Part shown: in pieces, positions 55,401 to 64,000 of the stretch
How the letters are laid out: each line of letters opens with the position of its first letter
Position numbering within the stretch: position 1 is the first letter of the stretch
Program-made: the position numbers and the translations under genes
The notes under the pieces: generated by a model
Databases searched by the model: none
What the model saw: the letters and a program-made list of their open reading frames with translations, nothing else
Told to the model about the DNA's origin: nothing
Assembly (NCBI GenBank): GCA_028285345.1
Contig: JANQPT010000049.1
Coordinates: 23,669 to 87,668, forward strand
Direction: 5' to 3'
DNA: 64,000 nt
Origin: Planctomycetales bacterium
GTDB lineage: Bacteria; Planctomycetota; Planctomycetia; Planctomycetales; Planctomycetaceae

Positions 55401-57272
55401 TCTGCAGAGCAACGGCAACAGTTCGATCTCGCAATTGCGGCGTCTGCCGCCGAGGCGCAGACCCGAGATGCCGACGCCCAGCGGAGCTGGTTGACGATCT
55501 ATGAGTTTCATCCCGAATCGATTCGAGTTCAGTTGCGGTTGGCGGAGTCGTACGCGAATTCGGGGGATTTGATCGCCGCAGAAAAGTTGCTGTTGACGCT
55601 ACGCGACAGTAAAGACAAGTCCGTCGCGGCTGAGGCGACCGAGTCATGGGGTCGACTGCTGTTGTCGGCCGGCGCTTCCGTTGAGGCGGCATTGATCTAC
55701 CAGGAATTGGAGCAAGAGTACGGGGAGGTCAAATTGGACGGCGGCCGCACGGGCGCCGAATTGGCTGCTGCGGCCCGCGAGGAACACGCGTTGCCGGAGC
55801 ATCCGCAACGCTACCTGCCGATTTCTTGGGGAGACGACCCGTTTACGGCGGTTTGGATGGGCCAGGATTATTCTCAACAAAGCGTCACTCAGTCCCTTAA
55901 CAGTTTGGAGCCGGACCTGCCGTTCTTTAGTCGCCATCGTCTCCGTGTTCGACAGAAAGATCTCCGACTGGAAATCGTGCGGGCCGATGACGACCTTTTT
56001 CGGGCATTGATCCCGCTGCGAGGAAAGCCCAATCGGTCTGGGGCGCGTCTGCGGGCTTATCATGAGGGACATCACCTATTGTTGGTGCATCAGGGGCTCC
56101 TGCACAGCGTCTCTCCGCTCGAAAAGAAGATCCGTTGGACCCGGCCGGTTGAGGCCGTGCGGACGTCGACTCCCAGATATTCTCAGTATGGCCGAGCGGC
56201 CTCGGTGAGAGGTTCGTGGGGAGCAGGCGGCGCCATGGACAAAATTGAATCGGCGCTGGCTAAACAGCGCAACTATCTGCAGCGACAGCCTTACTTGGTC
56301 GACGATCGTTATTTCGGATATCGATCTCGCCGGCAGTATACGGTTCTCGATGCCCAGACGGGGCGCGTTTGCTGGACGCTCAAGAACGTGCCGCTGGGGA
56401 CGGTCTTTTTCGGCGGAGACGGTTTGTTATATCGCCGATCGCAGGATGATCACAACGACCTGACCGCCTATCGCATGCTGGACGGCAAGGTCTTGGAGTT
56501 GCCGTACATTGAAAAAAATGTCCGGCGGACGTCAATCTTCATTGGTCGTCGAATTCTGCAGATTAACGGCTCGCGTGAAAAGACCAAAGCCCTCACTCAC
56601 TTGTCATGCGTGGACCCGGTGAGTGGGGACGAAGTCTGGTCGCAAACGTTTCCCAAAGACACCCGTGCCAGTTTTCGCAGCGCGGGCCGTATTTGGCTGC
56701 TGCAGCCGGGCGGCGAGTTTACGGAATTGGATTTGGAAACCGGTCGCATGAAGCGGTTGGGACAGGTCGATGCCAAGTTTCTGCAGAGCCGACAAATTGT
56801 TTACAGTTTTCAGGACAATGAGAACGCGTATTTGGTACTCAACCGGAGTTCCCGCCGTTCACGGATCCTCTCCAGCAATAATCTCCGCAGCCTGACCGTT
56901 TCGGGTGTCATCCTCGCTTTTGATTTGAACACCGGCGAAAGCCGCTGGCCTCCGTATCAAGTCAAGAAAAACTGGAGACTGTTGCTTTCGGGGCTTGAAG
57001 ATTCGCCGGTATTGCTGTTTACGGCGTCAGAGAATGAGCAAGTCGCCAGCAAGCCGCTCACAACGATTAAGAAACTGAATCTGCTAGCGGTCAGCAAGGC
57101 GACCGGTCGTGAAGTCCTGGAAGCGACTGTTCCCATCCGTTCGGAATTGCAGAACGTGCGGGTGAGTTCGACAGGCAAGTTCATTGAATTGTGGAGCTAC
57201 AATCAAAAGGTGCGAGTGATGCCCGACCGTGCGGCCAGAGCGGCGGCCCATGCGCCTCCCTCCAATGATTGA
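52419..57272 (+). CDS. Giant exported protein with two PQQ-like propellers and a helical-repeat middle
   Basis: 1617 residues from ATG 52419 (AGAGGA upstream). Signal peptide of about 30 residues, then an Ala/Pro/Lys-rich stretch to about 150. Residues 400-840 contain PQQ-like blades with the pattern LD..TG...W (VLDSETGAAVWET, AYELDSGRPLWEV, CLDSTDGAVKWRQ, FDLKTGADCW, IDLETGDEL). About 880-1130 is helical and TPR-like (RLAESYANSGDLIAAEKLL). A second set of blades follows (VLDAQTGRVCWTL, CVDPVSGDEVWSQ, FDLNTGESRW). The architecture suggests an envelope scaffold or sensor; no PQQ-dehydrogenase catalytic residues are apparent. Single gene. Confidence 0.82.
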   Translation: MLRSRTGAELKWIGLTLLLALSAGWCSPDPLPADDEQTPKQVSEGQETDRDAPPPIAETPAAPKPPAEPKAAADKQAAQQKPVAKPGDAKSKKNWLSDWLKDVIPDAKKPADKPNRKRLDRQKLKRPQPVPRRPLGNRESHRSEELDPRVPDPLALNNLMRSARTQFGKGEWKQATAYLQRILKSDQDAFTLREDGSWGSIHREALALLGKFPPEERQAYQAQYEGIAGRELEIALRDGDATQLITVATRYLYTPSGQRAANLVGSRYLDRGEFGLAKRWFDLLRSSGAAITQSPAWQAKAALADKFAGALAVGGGPADAGINVDLSARLGGLEQKIAHWLEIVALPRVSETFLDEWLQPFGTSSRTGRSAEGHPILLSRWHEPLTHSHRIQKQVKRLVEDFGDQNLAMISNIAPVTSDGKIVFRTLRGVQVLDSETGAAVWETQDRVPAEQLLTGSSSKRMNRFGRQPFRSSSGGASSSLSQLLFENANFGIISSDGRLLFVIEDLAVLTRQSNQYWGWQQSARDQWGQDWSCNKLVAYELDSGRPLWEVGGPQFGDVFELPLTGYFFHGAPLVDGDELFLIGEKDSQIELICLDSTDGAVKWRQALANAQARIEQDVVRRRFGAQPAVSQGVIVCPTTTGLIVAVERQSHGLLWSYRVSTTGRQTGRGNRTGAARAEPLNKRWCPAPPIIVGDRVVITPPTGKYVYCLDLISGEDGRGAGWKKAKGSKLLYLAGVFDETVLIVGKESIHGFDLKTGADCWPSVELPANPSGRGTAAGNRYYLPLAGGELFGIDLETGDELGVSRRPSAASGRPLGNLTLYRGSLISLGSFGAESLELQEQIEADIAELKENDPRHPLALLREAEYVGLTQDSLAALQRLRMIDRDQLSVETRGRYQGLYFRTLMNVVRQDFSRFDAEMAELQELAVSEEEQIQVRRLFADRLTARGDLEEAWDAYLQLAELSDEAPIDTGEGVEVRADLWVAGRIRDLWNAASAEQRQQFDLAIAASAAEAQTRDADAQRSWLTIYEFHPESIRVQLRLAESYANSGDLIAAEKLLLTLRDSKDKSVAAEATESWGRLLLSAGASVEAALIYQELEQEYGEVKLDGGRTGAELAAAAREEHALPEHPQRYLPISWGDDPFTAVWMGQDYSQQSVTQSLNSLEPDLPFFSRHRLRVRQKDLRLEIVRADDDLFRALIPLRGKPNRSGARLRAYHEGHHLLLVHQGLLHSVSPLEKKIRWTRPVEAVRTSTPRYSQYGRAASVRGSWGAGGAMDKIESALAKQRNYLQRQPYLVDDRYFGYRSRRQYTVLDAQTGRVCWTLKNVPLGTVFFGGDGLLYRRSQDDHNDLTAYRMLDGKVLELPYIEKNVRRTSIFIGRRILQINGSREKTKALTHLSCVDPVSGDEVWSQTFPKDTRASFRSAGRIWLLQPGGEFTELDLETGRMKRLGQVDAKFLQSRQIVYSFQDNENAYLVLNRSSRRSRILSSNNLRSLTVSGVILAFDLNTGESRWPPYQVKKNWRLLLSGLEDSPVLLFTASENEQVASKPLTTIKKLNLLAVSKATGREVLEATVPIRSELQNVRVSSTGKFIELWSYNQKVRVMPDRAARAAAHAPPSND

Positions 57273-57511
57273 TGCTCTTCGCAACGAAGACGGAAGAGGA
57301 TTCTCAGAAGACGCGGCGGCACGCCGTGGACAGCTTCGTCGCCGAAGGATGCGTTCGGTTTATTAGGCGACCATTTTTCACGCCGAACTTCGTGTGCGGA
57401 CTTGCCGTCAGATTCTGCGGTGTTACTCTAATGTCATAACCGGATCACACCCAGTTCCGGCGCAGTGACACGCTTTCATCGTCTTATCCACAGCAGCAGA
57501 CCGCACCTGCC
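57273..57511. promoter_or_regulatory. Leader region of the molybdenum hydroxylase operon
   Basis: 239 nt; presumed promoter region. No hairpin terminator or operator was recognised. Confidence 0.3.
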
Positions 57512-58393
57512 ATGCACGACTTTGAGTACGAGGCCCCGTCCACGGTCGCCGAAGCGATCGGCATCTTGGAGAAACATAACGGGTCCGCCCGGCTGCTGGC
57601 CGGCGGAACCGATCTGATCGACCAGATCCGTATGGGGCGTTTCACGCCCGAGGTCGTGATCGACGTCAAAAAAATCGCCGAACTGATGCAAATGGAGGTG
57701 ACCGCAGACGGCGTTCAGTTGGGCGCAGCGGTCCCCTGTTATCAGATTTACGGCAGTGAGCAGATCTGCCGCGAGTACTCCGCTCTGGCCGACGCGACCA
57801 AGATCATCGGCGGGGCGCAGATTCAGAGCCGCGCGTCAGTCGGCGGCAACCTTTGTAATTCTGGTCCGGCGGCCGATTCGACACCGGCGTTGATCGCGCT
57901 GGGAACGACGGCGGTGATCGCCGGCCCGGCCGGCACGCGTGAAGTGCCGGTTGAAGAGTTTTGCACCGGTCCCGGACAAAACGTACTCCAGCGGGGTGAG
58001 CTGTTGACCGCACTCAAGATACCCGCTCAGCCGGCGGCGAGCGGATCGCACTATTTGCGGTTCATCCCTCGTAACGAAATGGACATCGCCGCAGTGGGAG
58101 CGGGTGCCCAGGTAGTGCTCGATTCCTCGGGCGAGAACTTTGTCTCGGCGCGGATCAGTTTGGGAGCGGTCGGGCCGACCCCGCTATTTGCCCAAGAAGC
58201 AGGAGACCTGCTCGCCGGCCGGCCCGTCAGCGACGAAGTAATCGAAGAGGCGATGGAGGCGGCCCGCAAAATTGCCTCACCGATCGACGACATGCGGGGC
58301 ACGATTGAGTTTCGCCTGCACGTGACCGGCGTGCTCACACGCCGGGCGCTGGAAACCTCAATTGCCCGGGCCCGACAGAATCTCGGCAAGTGA
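57512..58393 (+). CDS. Molybdenum hydroxylase FAD-binding subunit
   Basis: 293 residues, CoxM/XdhB-like. FAD-binding motifs ARLLAGGTDLIDQIR (near 28-42) and AGGTDL-type loop, then GGAQIQSRASVGGNLCNSGPAAD and the C-terminal CO_deh_flav domain (ISLGAVGPTPLFAQ). Passes electrons from the iron-sulfur subunit to the acceptor. First of three subunits; 82 nt before the next. Confidence 0.93.
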   Translation: MHDFEYEAPSTVAEAIGILEKHNGSARLLAGGTDLIDQIRMGRFTPEVVIDVKKIAELMQMEVTADGVQLGAAVPCYQIYGSEQICREYSALADATKIIGGAQIQSRASVGGNLCNSGPAADSTPALIALGTTAVIAGPAGTREVPVEEFCTGPGQNVLQRGELLTALKIPAQPAASGSHYLRFIPRNEMDIAAVGAGAQVVLDSSGENFVSARISLGAVGPTPLFAQEAGDLLAGRPVSDEVIEEAMEAARKIASPIDDMRGTIEFRLHVTGVLTRRALETSIARARQNLGK

Positions 58394-58475
58394 CACCGCG
58401 ATTGTGGTCTTGTCGGCCCGTTTCGGCCGAATCTACAATACACCAATTCTCATTGACGTACTCCAGGATCGTCTG

Positions 58476-58961
58476 ATGGCAAAAAAACGTGTGGTGACGA
58501 CCACCATAAACGGGACTCAGATCGAATTCCTCTGCCAACCGCGGCAGACGCTATTGGAAGTTCTCCGCGATACGTTGAACATGACCGGCACCAAGGAAGG
58601 CTGTTCCAACGGCAATTGCGGCGCCTGTACCGTGTTGATGGACGGTCGGCCGGTTGATTCCTGCCTGGTCTTGGCGGTCGAATCCGAAGGGGCGGAGCTG
58701 GAAACGATCGAAGGTGTCGCGCCGGCGGAGGGGCTCGATCCGATCCAAACGGCGTTTCTGGAGCAGGCCGCGCTGCAGTGCGGCATCTGCACACCCGGAT
58801 TCATTGTGGCCGCGAAAGGATTGCTGCAGTCGAACCCCAGTCCGACGGAAGAAGAGGTTCGCTTCTATCTCGCCGGCAACCTCTGCCGTTGTACCGGATA
58901 TGACAAAATCATCCGCGCCGTCTTGGACGCGGCTCAAGCCCGTGAGGAGGTGACCGTCTGA
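58476..58961 (+). CDS. Molybdenum hydroxylase 2Fe-2S subunit
   Basis: 161 residues from ATG 58476; the longer upstream frame overlaps the FAD gene and lacks family features. Two clusters: GCSNGNCGACTVL in the plant-ferredoxin fold and QCGICTPGF with LCRCTGY in the helical domain. CoxS-type. The stop overlaps the next start by 1 nt (TGATG). Confidence 0.94.
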   Translation: MAKKRVVTTTINGTQIEFLCQPRQTLLEVLRDTLNMTGTKEGCSNGNCGACTVLMDGRPVDSCLVLAVESEGAELETIEGVAPAEGLDPIQTAFLEQAALQCGICTPGFIVAAKGLLQSNPSPTEEEVRFYLAGNLCRCTGYDKIIRAVLDAAQAREEVTV

Positions 58962-61252
58962 TGGCGACGATCGAACACGAGAAAACCGCCGAAACGCAGA
59001 AGTACAAGGTCATCGGGACCCGTCCGATTCGGCACGACGGCGTCGACAAGGTCACCGGCCGCGCACTGTACGGCGCCGATAAGCGGCTGACCGGCATGCT
59101 GGCTGGAGCGATGCTGCGCAGTCCGCATGCGCACGCGAACATCAAATCACTCGACACCTCACTGGCGGAGAAATTGCCCGGCGTGCACGCGGTCGTCACC
59201 TCCGCCGATCTGCCCGACTGCACCGACAAGGTGGCCAACTTGGGCGAAGGAAGCGTCAACCTCAAACACCTCAGCAACAACGTTTTGGCGGGCGAGAAGG
59301 TACTCTATCGCGGGCACGCGATTGCGGCCGTCGCCGCCGACGACATTCACATCGCGCAGGAAGCGGTCAAGCTGATCAAGATCGAATACGAAGTTCTGCC
59401 GCCGGTGCTCCATGTGCTCGACGCGATGCAGGAAAACGCGCCGCTGTTGCATGACGATCTCAAGACCGACGAATTGGGCGAAATCGCCGACCAGCCGAGC
59501 AACGTCGCCAAGCATTTTCGCTTCGAGCAGGGGGACCTTGAGGCCGGGTTTGCCGCGGCAGACGTCGTTGTGGAACATGAGTTCAAGACGGCGACCGTGC
59601 ACCAGGGGTACATCGAGCCGCACAATGCGACGGCGCTCTGGAACGCGGACGGGCATATAACGGTTTGGATGAGCACGCAAGGCACCTTCACCGCGCGGCA
59701 GCAGACGGCGGAACTGCTCCACGTGCCCGTCTCGCACGTGAAAGTTGTTCCGATGGAAATTGGCGGCGGCTTTGGCGGTAAGATTTCGGTCTACCTGCCG
59801 CCGGTGGCGGCGGTGCTCTCGAAAAAGTCGGGGCGTCCCGTGCAATTGGTGATGAGCCGCACCGATGTGTTCGAGGCGACCGGACCGACTCCCGGTTCGG
59901 TGATTCGCATCAAGTTAGGCGTGGACAAAGAGGGCAATATCACCGCCGGTGAGGCGTGGCTGGCCTACGAAGCGGGCGCTTATCCCGGCTCGCCGGTCGG
60001 TGCCGGAGCAATGTGCGTCTTTTCATGTTACGACATCCCCAACGCCAAAGTGGACGGCTTTGATGTGGTGGTTAACAAGCCTCGCACGAACGCCTACCGC
60101 GCGCCCGGCGCGACGAATGCGGCGTTCGCGATGGAGACGGTCGTTGACGAGATCTGCGAGAAACTGCAGCTCGATCCGGTAGAATTCCGCCTCAAAAACG
60201 CTGCGGTCGAAGGAACGCGGCGCGTCGACGGGCCGGTCTATCCCCGCATCGGCATGGTGGAGACTATCGAAGCGATCCGCGACTGTGAACATTTTCAAAC
60301 CCCGCTGGAAGGAAAGCATCGCGGGCGGGGGATGGCGACCGGTTTTTGGTTTAACATTGGCCTCAAATCCACAGCGCAAGCAACCGTCAATCCGGATGGC
60401 ACCGTCGGGTTGGTGGAGGGTTCGACCGACATCGGCGGCACCCGGGCCAGCATCGCCATGCAATTGGCCGAAACGCTGGGCATCGCCGCCGAAGACGTGG
60501 TTCCGACGGTCGTCGATACCGACAGCATCGGCTACACCGACGTGACCGGCGGTAGCCGCGTCACGTTTGCCACCGGCTGGGCGGCCTATTTAGCTGCGAT
60601 CGACATTCAAGATCAGATGGTCGAGCGGGCGGCGAAGATCTGGGATTGCGACGCCACCAAAGTGCATTATGAAGACGGCGCAATTCACGGACCCGACGGA
60701 AACAAGCTGACGTTCAAAGAGATGGCCGCGAAAGCGCAAACGACCGGCGAGCCGATCATCGGCCGCGGTTCGGCGGATCCTCAGCAACCGGGCGGCGCAT
60801 TTGGAACGCACTTGGTCGACGTGGAAGTCGACGTTGATACCGGCAAGGTCACAGTCCTGCGTTATACGGCCGCTCAGGATGTGGGAACGGCGATTCATCC
60901 CGCTTATGTCGAAGGCCAAATCCAAGGCGGCGCCGTGCAGGGCATCGGCTGGGGACTGAACGAGGAATACTACTACGATGACGAAGGGACCATGCGGAAC
61001 TCAACGTATCTCGATTACCGCATGCCGACCACGTATGATCTGCCGATGATCGACACGATCTTGGTGGAAGTTCCCAATCCAGGCCATCCATATGGAGTGC
61101 GAGGTGTGGGTGAAGTGCCCATCGTGCCTCCGCCGGCGGCGTTGGCCAACGCGATCTATCAGGCAACGGGAATCCGGATGCGGGAGTTGCCGATGTCGCC
61201 GCCGAAACTGCTCCACGAAATCCTCGGCAAGGCGAAAACTAACGGCGCTTGA
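58961..61252 (+). CDS. Molybdenum hydroxylase large (molybdopterin) subunit
   Basis: 763 residues. Contains GGGFGGK (substrate-cavity loop), NAYRAPGATNAAFAMETV, and near the C-terminus GVRGVGEVPIVPPPAALANA, where the GVGE Glu is the expected catalytic base. The CO-dehydrogenase signature AYxCSFR is absent, so it is a xanthine/aldehyde/aromatic-type hydroxylase rather than a form I CO dehydrogenase. Uses molybdopterin cytosine dinucleotide in this class. Substrate unknown. Confidence 0.93.
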   Translation: MATIEHEKTAETQKYKVIGTRPIRHDGVDKVTGRALYGADKRLTGMLAGAMLRSPHAHANIKSLDTSLAEKLPGVHAVVTSADLPDCTDKVANLGEGSVNLKHLSNNVLAGEKVLYRGHAIAAVAADDIHIAQEAVKLIKIEYEVLPPVLHVLDAMQENAPLLHDDLKTDELGEIADQPSNVAKHFRFEQGDLEAGFAAADVVVEHEFKTATVHQGYIEPHNATALWNADGHITVWMSTQGTFTARQQTAELLHVPVSHVKVVPMEIGGGFGGKISVYLPPVAAVLSKKSGRPVQLVMSRTDVFEATGPTPGSVIRIKLGVDKEGNITAGEAWLAYEAGAYPGSPVGAGAMCVFSCYDIPNAKVDGFDVVVNKPRTNAYRAPGATNAAFAMETVVDEICEKLQLDPVEFRLKNAAVEGTRRVDGPVYPRIGMVETIEAIRDCEHFQTPLEGKHRGRGMATGFWFNIGLKSTAQATVNPDGTVGLVEGSTDIGGTRASIAMQLAETLGIAAEDVVPTVVDTDSIGYTDVTGGSRVTFATGWAAYLAAIDIQDQMVERAAKIWDCDATKVHYEDGAIHGPDGNKLTFKEMAAKAQTTGEPIIGRGSADPQQPGGAFGTHLVDVEVDVDTGKVTVLRYTAAQDVGTAIHPAYVEGQIQGGAVQGIGWGLNEEYYYDDEGTMRNSTYLDYRMPTTYDLPMIDTILVEVPNPGHPYGVRGVGEVPIVPPPAALANAIYQATGIRMRELPMSPPKLLHEILGKAKTNGA

Positions 61253-61291
61253 TGCGGGCCTGGTCGTCGTGAGGTCTTCGGAATCGTCGTT

Positions 61292-62080
61292 ATGCATGGC
61301 ATCCCCCGCTATGATGCGAATCGCGAAATCGACTGGGGAAAGACATCCGCCGATTACTCAAACTGGCGGCCGGACTACCCGCCCGAGTTTTACGATCGAC
61401 TCTCCGCCAGGGGAATCGGCCGTCCTCAGCAACGGATATTAGACCTGGGGACCGGTGTTGGATTCTTGGCACGCCAGTTCGCGCAGCGGGGCGCCGAAGT
61501 GGTCGGGATCGACGTTTCCACCGCTCAGATTCAAACTGCGCGGCGCGATGCGCAGTCGGCCGGCCTCAGCATCGAGTTCCGAGTCGCCGCGGCAGAGGAA
61601 ACCGGCTTTCAGGATGACAGCTTCGATGTGATCACCGCCAGTCAGTGCTTTTTGTACTTTGATCAGTCGCGGGCGATATCAGAGGTGAAGCGGTTGTTGC
61701 GGCCCGGCGGACAGTTAGTCACCTGCCACTTTTGTTGGCTGCCCCGCGAAGATGCGATTGCGAAGGCGTCTGAGGAGCTGGTGCTCCGCTACAACCCCGA
61801 CTGGTCGGCGGCCGACTGGTCGGGTGTGATTCCGCCGGCGCCGGTTTGGTCCGAGGGACATTTTGAAGTCATCGACCGAATCGTGTTCGACGCCGACATT
61901 CGATTCTCCCGGGAAGCCTGGCGGGGGCGAATACGAGCTTGTCGCGGTGTTGGAGCGACTCTTTCGGCGGAAGTGGTTTCGAGGTTTGATCAGGAACATG
62001 CCGAGTTACTGGCCCGGATCGCCCCGCCGGAGTTCACCGTCCGGCACCGCATTGACGCCCATCTCATGTCCCCAATGTGA
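61292..62080 (+). CDS. Class I SAM-dependent methyltransferase
   Basis: 262 residues. Motif I ILDLGTGVGFLARQF, GIDVSTAQIQTARR, motif IV-like FDVITASQCFLYFD and LLRPGGQLVTCHFCW. Resembles UbiE/Methyltransf_11 proteins. 40 nt after the Mo-hydroxylase operon; the stop overlaps the MoaD-like start by 1 nt (TGATG). Substrate unknown; it may modify a small molecule. Confidence 0.87.
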   Translation: MHGIPRYDANREIDWGKTSADYSNWRPDYPPEFYDRLSARGIGRPQQRILDLGTGVGFLARQFAQRGAEVVGIDVSTAQIQTARRDAQSAGLSIEFRVAAAEETGFQDDSFDVITASQCFLYFDQSRAISEVKRLLRPGGQLVTCHFCWLPREDAIAKASEELVLRYNPDWSAADWSGVIPPAPVWSEGHFEVIDRIVFDADIRFSREAWRGRIRACRGVGATLSAEVVSRFDQEHAELLARIAPPEFTVRHRIDAHLMSPM

Positions 62081-62367
62081 TGACCGGAGTGAGCCCACGA
62101 ACAATGCCGACCGTCTTTATCCCAGCATCTCTACGGCAATTGGCGGACGATCACGACCGGGTCGAGTTGGACGCAGCAAATGTACGCGATGCGATTGACG
62201 AGTTGGAGCAGCGGTTTCCCGGGATCGCAGAGCGCCTCGTCCCGGACGGTGCACTCAGACCTGGCTTGGCGATTGCCGTCGACGGAAACATCTCCAGCTT
62301 GGGATTGCTGCAGAAACTGGGGCCGGAAAGCGAATTGCATTTCTTGCCCGCGGTGGGAGGCGGATGA
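62080..62367 (+). CDS. MoaD/ThiS-family ubiquitin-like sulfur carrier
   Basis: 95 residues from ATG 62080 (a second ATG at 62104 gives a tighter fit to the family). VFIPASLRQLADDHDRVEL and VRDAIDELEQRFPGIAERL are MoaD-like; the chain ends VGGG, supplying the C-terminal Gly-Gly that becomes thiocarboxylated. Near a molybdenum enzyme it may serve molybdopterin synthesis, though it could belong to another sulfur-transfer pathway. Confidence 0.82.
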   Translation: MTGVSPRTMPTVFIPASLRQLADDHDRVELDAANVRDAIDELEQRFPGIAERLVPDGALRPGLAIAVDGNISSLGLLQKLGPESELHFLPAVGGG

Positions 62368-62383
62368 GTCGGTCGCGCGGTTG

Positions 62384-62761
62384 TCACTCGTCGCTGAGCA
62401 GCCCGTCGACGAGTTCGAGCACCGAATCAACGTCGAACGGTTTTTGCACGTAGGCATCAACGCCGTTAGCGACTGCAAACTCCCGGTGCCGGGGATCTTC
62501 ATTGCCGGTCACCATGATCACGCGTGGATTGAGCGTCGACATCAGGTTCAGGCATTTCAGGACATTGAAGCCATTGCGGCGGGGCATGACGACGTCGAGG
62601 ATCACCAAATCGGGAGCGTCTCGTTCCAGGCGGGCCAACCCCTGGTTTCCGTCGTGGGCCAACAACACATCGTAACCTCTCGATCCGAGTGCGAGCTGCA
62701 TCGAGTCGAGAATCTCGTTGTCGTCGTCAACAATCAGGATGCGTTTTTTGAATTGCGACAT
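62384..62761 (-). CDS. Single-domain response regulator (receiver)
   Basis: 125 residues from ATG 62761; upstream ATGs at 62773 and 62803 are possible. RILIVDDDNEILD gives the acidic pocket, LVILDVVMPRRNG the phosphoacceptor Asp, VTGN the Thr and VQKPFD the Lys. No output domain. Partner kinase not in window. The stop is 16 nt from the end of the MoaD-like gene (convergent). Confidence 0.92.
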   Translation of the reverse strand: MSQFKKRILIVDDDNEILDSMQLALGSRGYDVLLAHDGNQGLARLERDAPDLVILDVVMPRRNGFNVLKCLNLMSTLNPRVIMVTGNEDPRHREFAVANGVDAYVQKPFDVDSVLELVDGLLSDE

Positions 62762-63334
62762 GGGGATTGCCATTGCACGAAAGACCAATCGCTCCCTAAA
62801 CATACGCCAAATCTCTAATGGTTGTCGGCGGAAAATGGGATAAGACTTCAGTCGGAGGCGGAATTATTGGAGTACGAGCTGCAATCATCGACGTTTCGTC
62901 ACAAACAACTCACTTGTCCGGAGGACAATGGCCGATAACGCCGGCAATTCCGATGGAGGCGAGAATTCTCAAAGCCGGGCAAATCGCAGCCTTGCAAACC
63001 AGCCGCAACTCCTTCACAATCTGGATCGTCAGGCAAGGTGATCGACTTGCCGGCGGCTCCAAATCCGGGGTTTCACCTGTATAGTGGCCGTCGAATGATC
63101 CTTGCAGCCGCAACGGACGCAGCCTGTCCGCCGGGAAGATTCGACGGGCAGCCGCACGACTGAGCGGCCCGAAACGGCGCCCCCACCAGAGCCAGCTTCG
63201 CGTAAATGAGAGTCTCGGATTTGGGTTAAACGTGCGCTCCCAGCGAGTCGATCAGCGGGTCCAGCTTCCGGTATCGGCGGTTTGACGATCAGTGGAAACG
63301 AGTGTCTGCGTGAGCGATTTGTAAAGGAACCGTC
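62762..63334. other. Intergenic region before purA
   Basis: 573 nt between divergent genes. Short frames exist on both strands but none has protein-family features. No clear promoter, tRNA or riboswitch was recognised. Confidence 0.4.
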
Positions 63335-64000
63335 GTGTCGGCAACATCTGTCGTGGGATTACAATGGGGTGATGAGGCGAAGGGCAAGGTCGTCGATATC
63401 TTGACCGACAGCCACGATATCGTGGTGCGGTACCAAGGTGGCAACAATGCCGGACACACGGTGGTCGTCGAAGGGGTCACCTACAAACTCTCGCTGCTCC
63501 CGACTGGCGTTTTGCATCCCCGTTTGCTATCGGTGATCGGCCCCGGATTGGTCGTCAATCCGAAAGCGCTGCTCGACGAGATGGAGACCATTCGCGGACA
63601 AGGGATCGCGATCGGCGAGAACCTGATCATTAGCGAACGGGCGCACGTGATCTTTCCGCACCACATGGCCGAAGAGGCGGTGTTGGAGGAGAGCCGCAAA
63701 GGCAATGCGATCGGCACTACGATGCGGGGCATCGGGACCTGCTATCGCGACAAGGCGGGCCGGACCCACGCCATTCGGATCGGCGATTTGTATTACGAGC
63801 GTTCATTCCGCGAGCGGCTGGCGACGGTTGTGGAGCAGAAAAACACGATCCTCAGCGCGCTCTCTCCCAAATTCGAACCGATCGACGCGGCTGCGGTCGC
63901 CGAAGAATATTTAGAGTACGCAGAGTTGCTGAAACCGCACGTGACCGATACGACGGCGCGGCTGCATCGCGAGCACGCCGCCGGAAAACGTTTGTTGTTT
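63335..64000 (+). CDS. purA: Adenylosuccinate synthetase (3' end outside window)
   Basis: 222 codons from GTG 63335 (AAAGGAA 6 nt upstream) to the window edge. [18 protein letters not shown] is the GTP-binding loop with the catalytic Asp; [21 protein letters not shown] and [21 protein letters not shown] follow. First committed step of AMP synthesis from IMP, using GTP and aspartate. Confidence 0.96.
   Translation, partial: MSATSVVGLQWGDEAKGKVVDILTDSHDIVVRYQGGNNAGHTVVVEGVTYKLSLLPTGVLHPRLLSVIGPGLVVNPKALLDEMETIRGQGIAIGENLIISERAHVIFPHHMAEEAVLEESRKGNAIGTTMRGIGTCYRDKAGRTHAIRIGDLYYERSFRERLATVVEQKNTILSALSPKFEPIDAAAVAEEYLEYAELLKPHVTDTTARLHREHAAGKRLLF

Noticed and set aside
58961..61252. Form I carbon monoxide dehydrogenase
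   Set aside because: The AYxCSFR active-site loop is absent; the sequence reads AYRAPGA, as in other hydroxylases of the family.
62818..63084. 88-codon plus-strand frame before purA
   Set aside because: No family features and no ribosome site; probably chance.
63047..63085. TTGCCG and TATAGT as a purA promoter
   Set aside because: The spacer is 27 nt, far from the usual 16-18.

Overview
The window reads as chromosomal DNA of a planctomycete, most likely from the Planctomycetaceae/Planctomycetales group. The basis is the combination of DUF1501 and DUF1080 proteins, Tat-exported sugar-phosphate isomerase-like proteins, a giant PQQ-propeller protein, repeated MoxR/DUF58/BatA cassettes, EF-hand exoproteins and the rplY-pth-rpsF-ssb-rplI-dnaB gene order. 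Genus cannot be fixed from sequence reading alone. No rRNA, tRNA, CRISPR array or prophage was seen.

Layout. 1-4.35 kb (minus): a MoxR, DUF58, BatA/vWA cassette cut by the left edge, with a REP/hairpin cluster sitting inside it. 4.6-11.9 kb: mixed-strand single genes (Tat sugar isomerase-like, a 46-aa membrane protein, FxsA, DUF1080, HDOD-PilZ, LRR with a charged tail, D-threonine-aldolase-like PLP enzyme, unknown). 11.9-43.0 kb: about 31 kb of genes all on the minus strand, many with 4-nt start/stop overlaps. In transcription order these are DUF1501, EF-hand protein, coiled-coil membrane protein, a ferric-type ABC importer (binding protein, permease, ATPase fused in frame to an NHL lipoprotein), giant vWA/GATase-like membrane protein, MoxR, DUF58, BatA/vWA, then two successive copies of a module [exported GATase-like membrane protein, ABC ATPase, two or three ABC-2 permeases]. 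43.2-45.5 kb: glycosidase-like propeller, LMW phosphatase and a REP-associated tyrosine transposase (RAYT) among REP repeats. 45.5-51.6 kb (minus): argC and the replication/translation cluster dnaB, rplI, ssb, rpsF, pth, rplY. 52.4-62.4 kb (plus): giant PQQ/TPR protein, a three-subunit molybdenum hydroxylase (FAD, 2Fe-2S, Mo), a methyltransferase and a MoaD/ThiS-like protein. A response regulator (minus) and the start of purA (plus) close the window.

How parts fit together. MoxR ATPases with DUF58 and vWA/BatA membrane proteins are a known association thought to assemble or regulate envelope complexes. Here one such cassette feeds by ATGA overlaps straight into an ABC-2 exporter module, and that module is duplicated downstream with all five permeases visibly paralogous. 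This makes a candidate envelope-remodelling or export system. A second thread is a REP/RAYT system: at least ten short elements with a GTAG head followed by a stem-loop (mostly a 7-bp stem around a TGT loop) lie in three clusters, next to the RAYT and inside both MoxR/DUF58/BatA cassettes.
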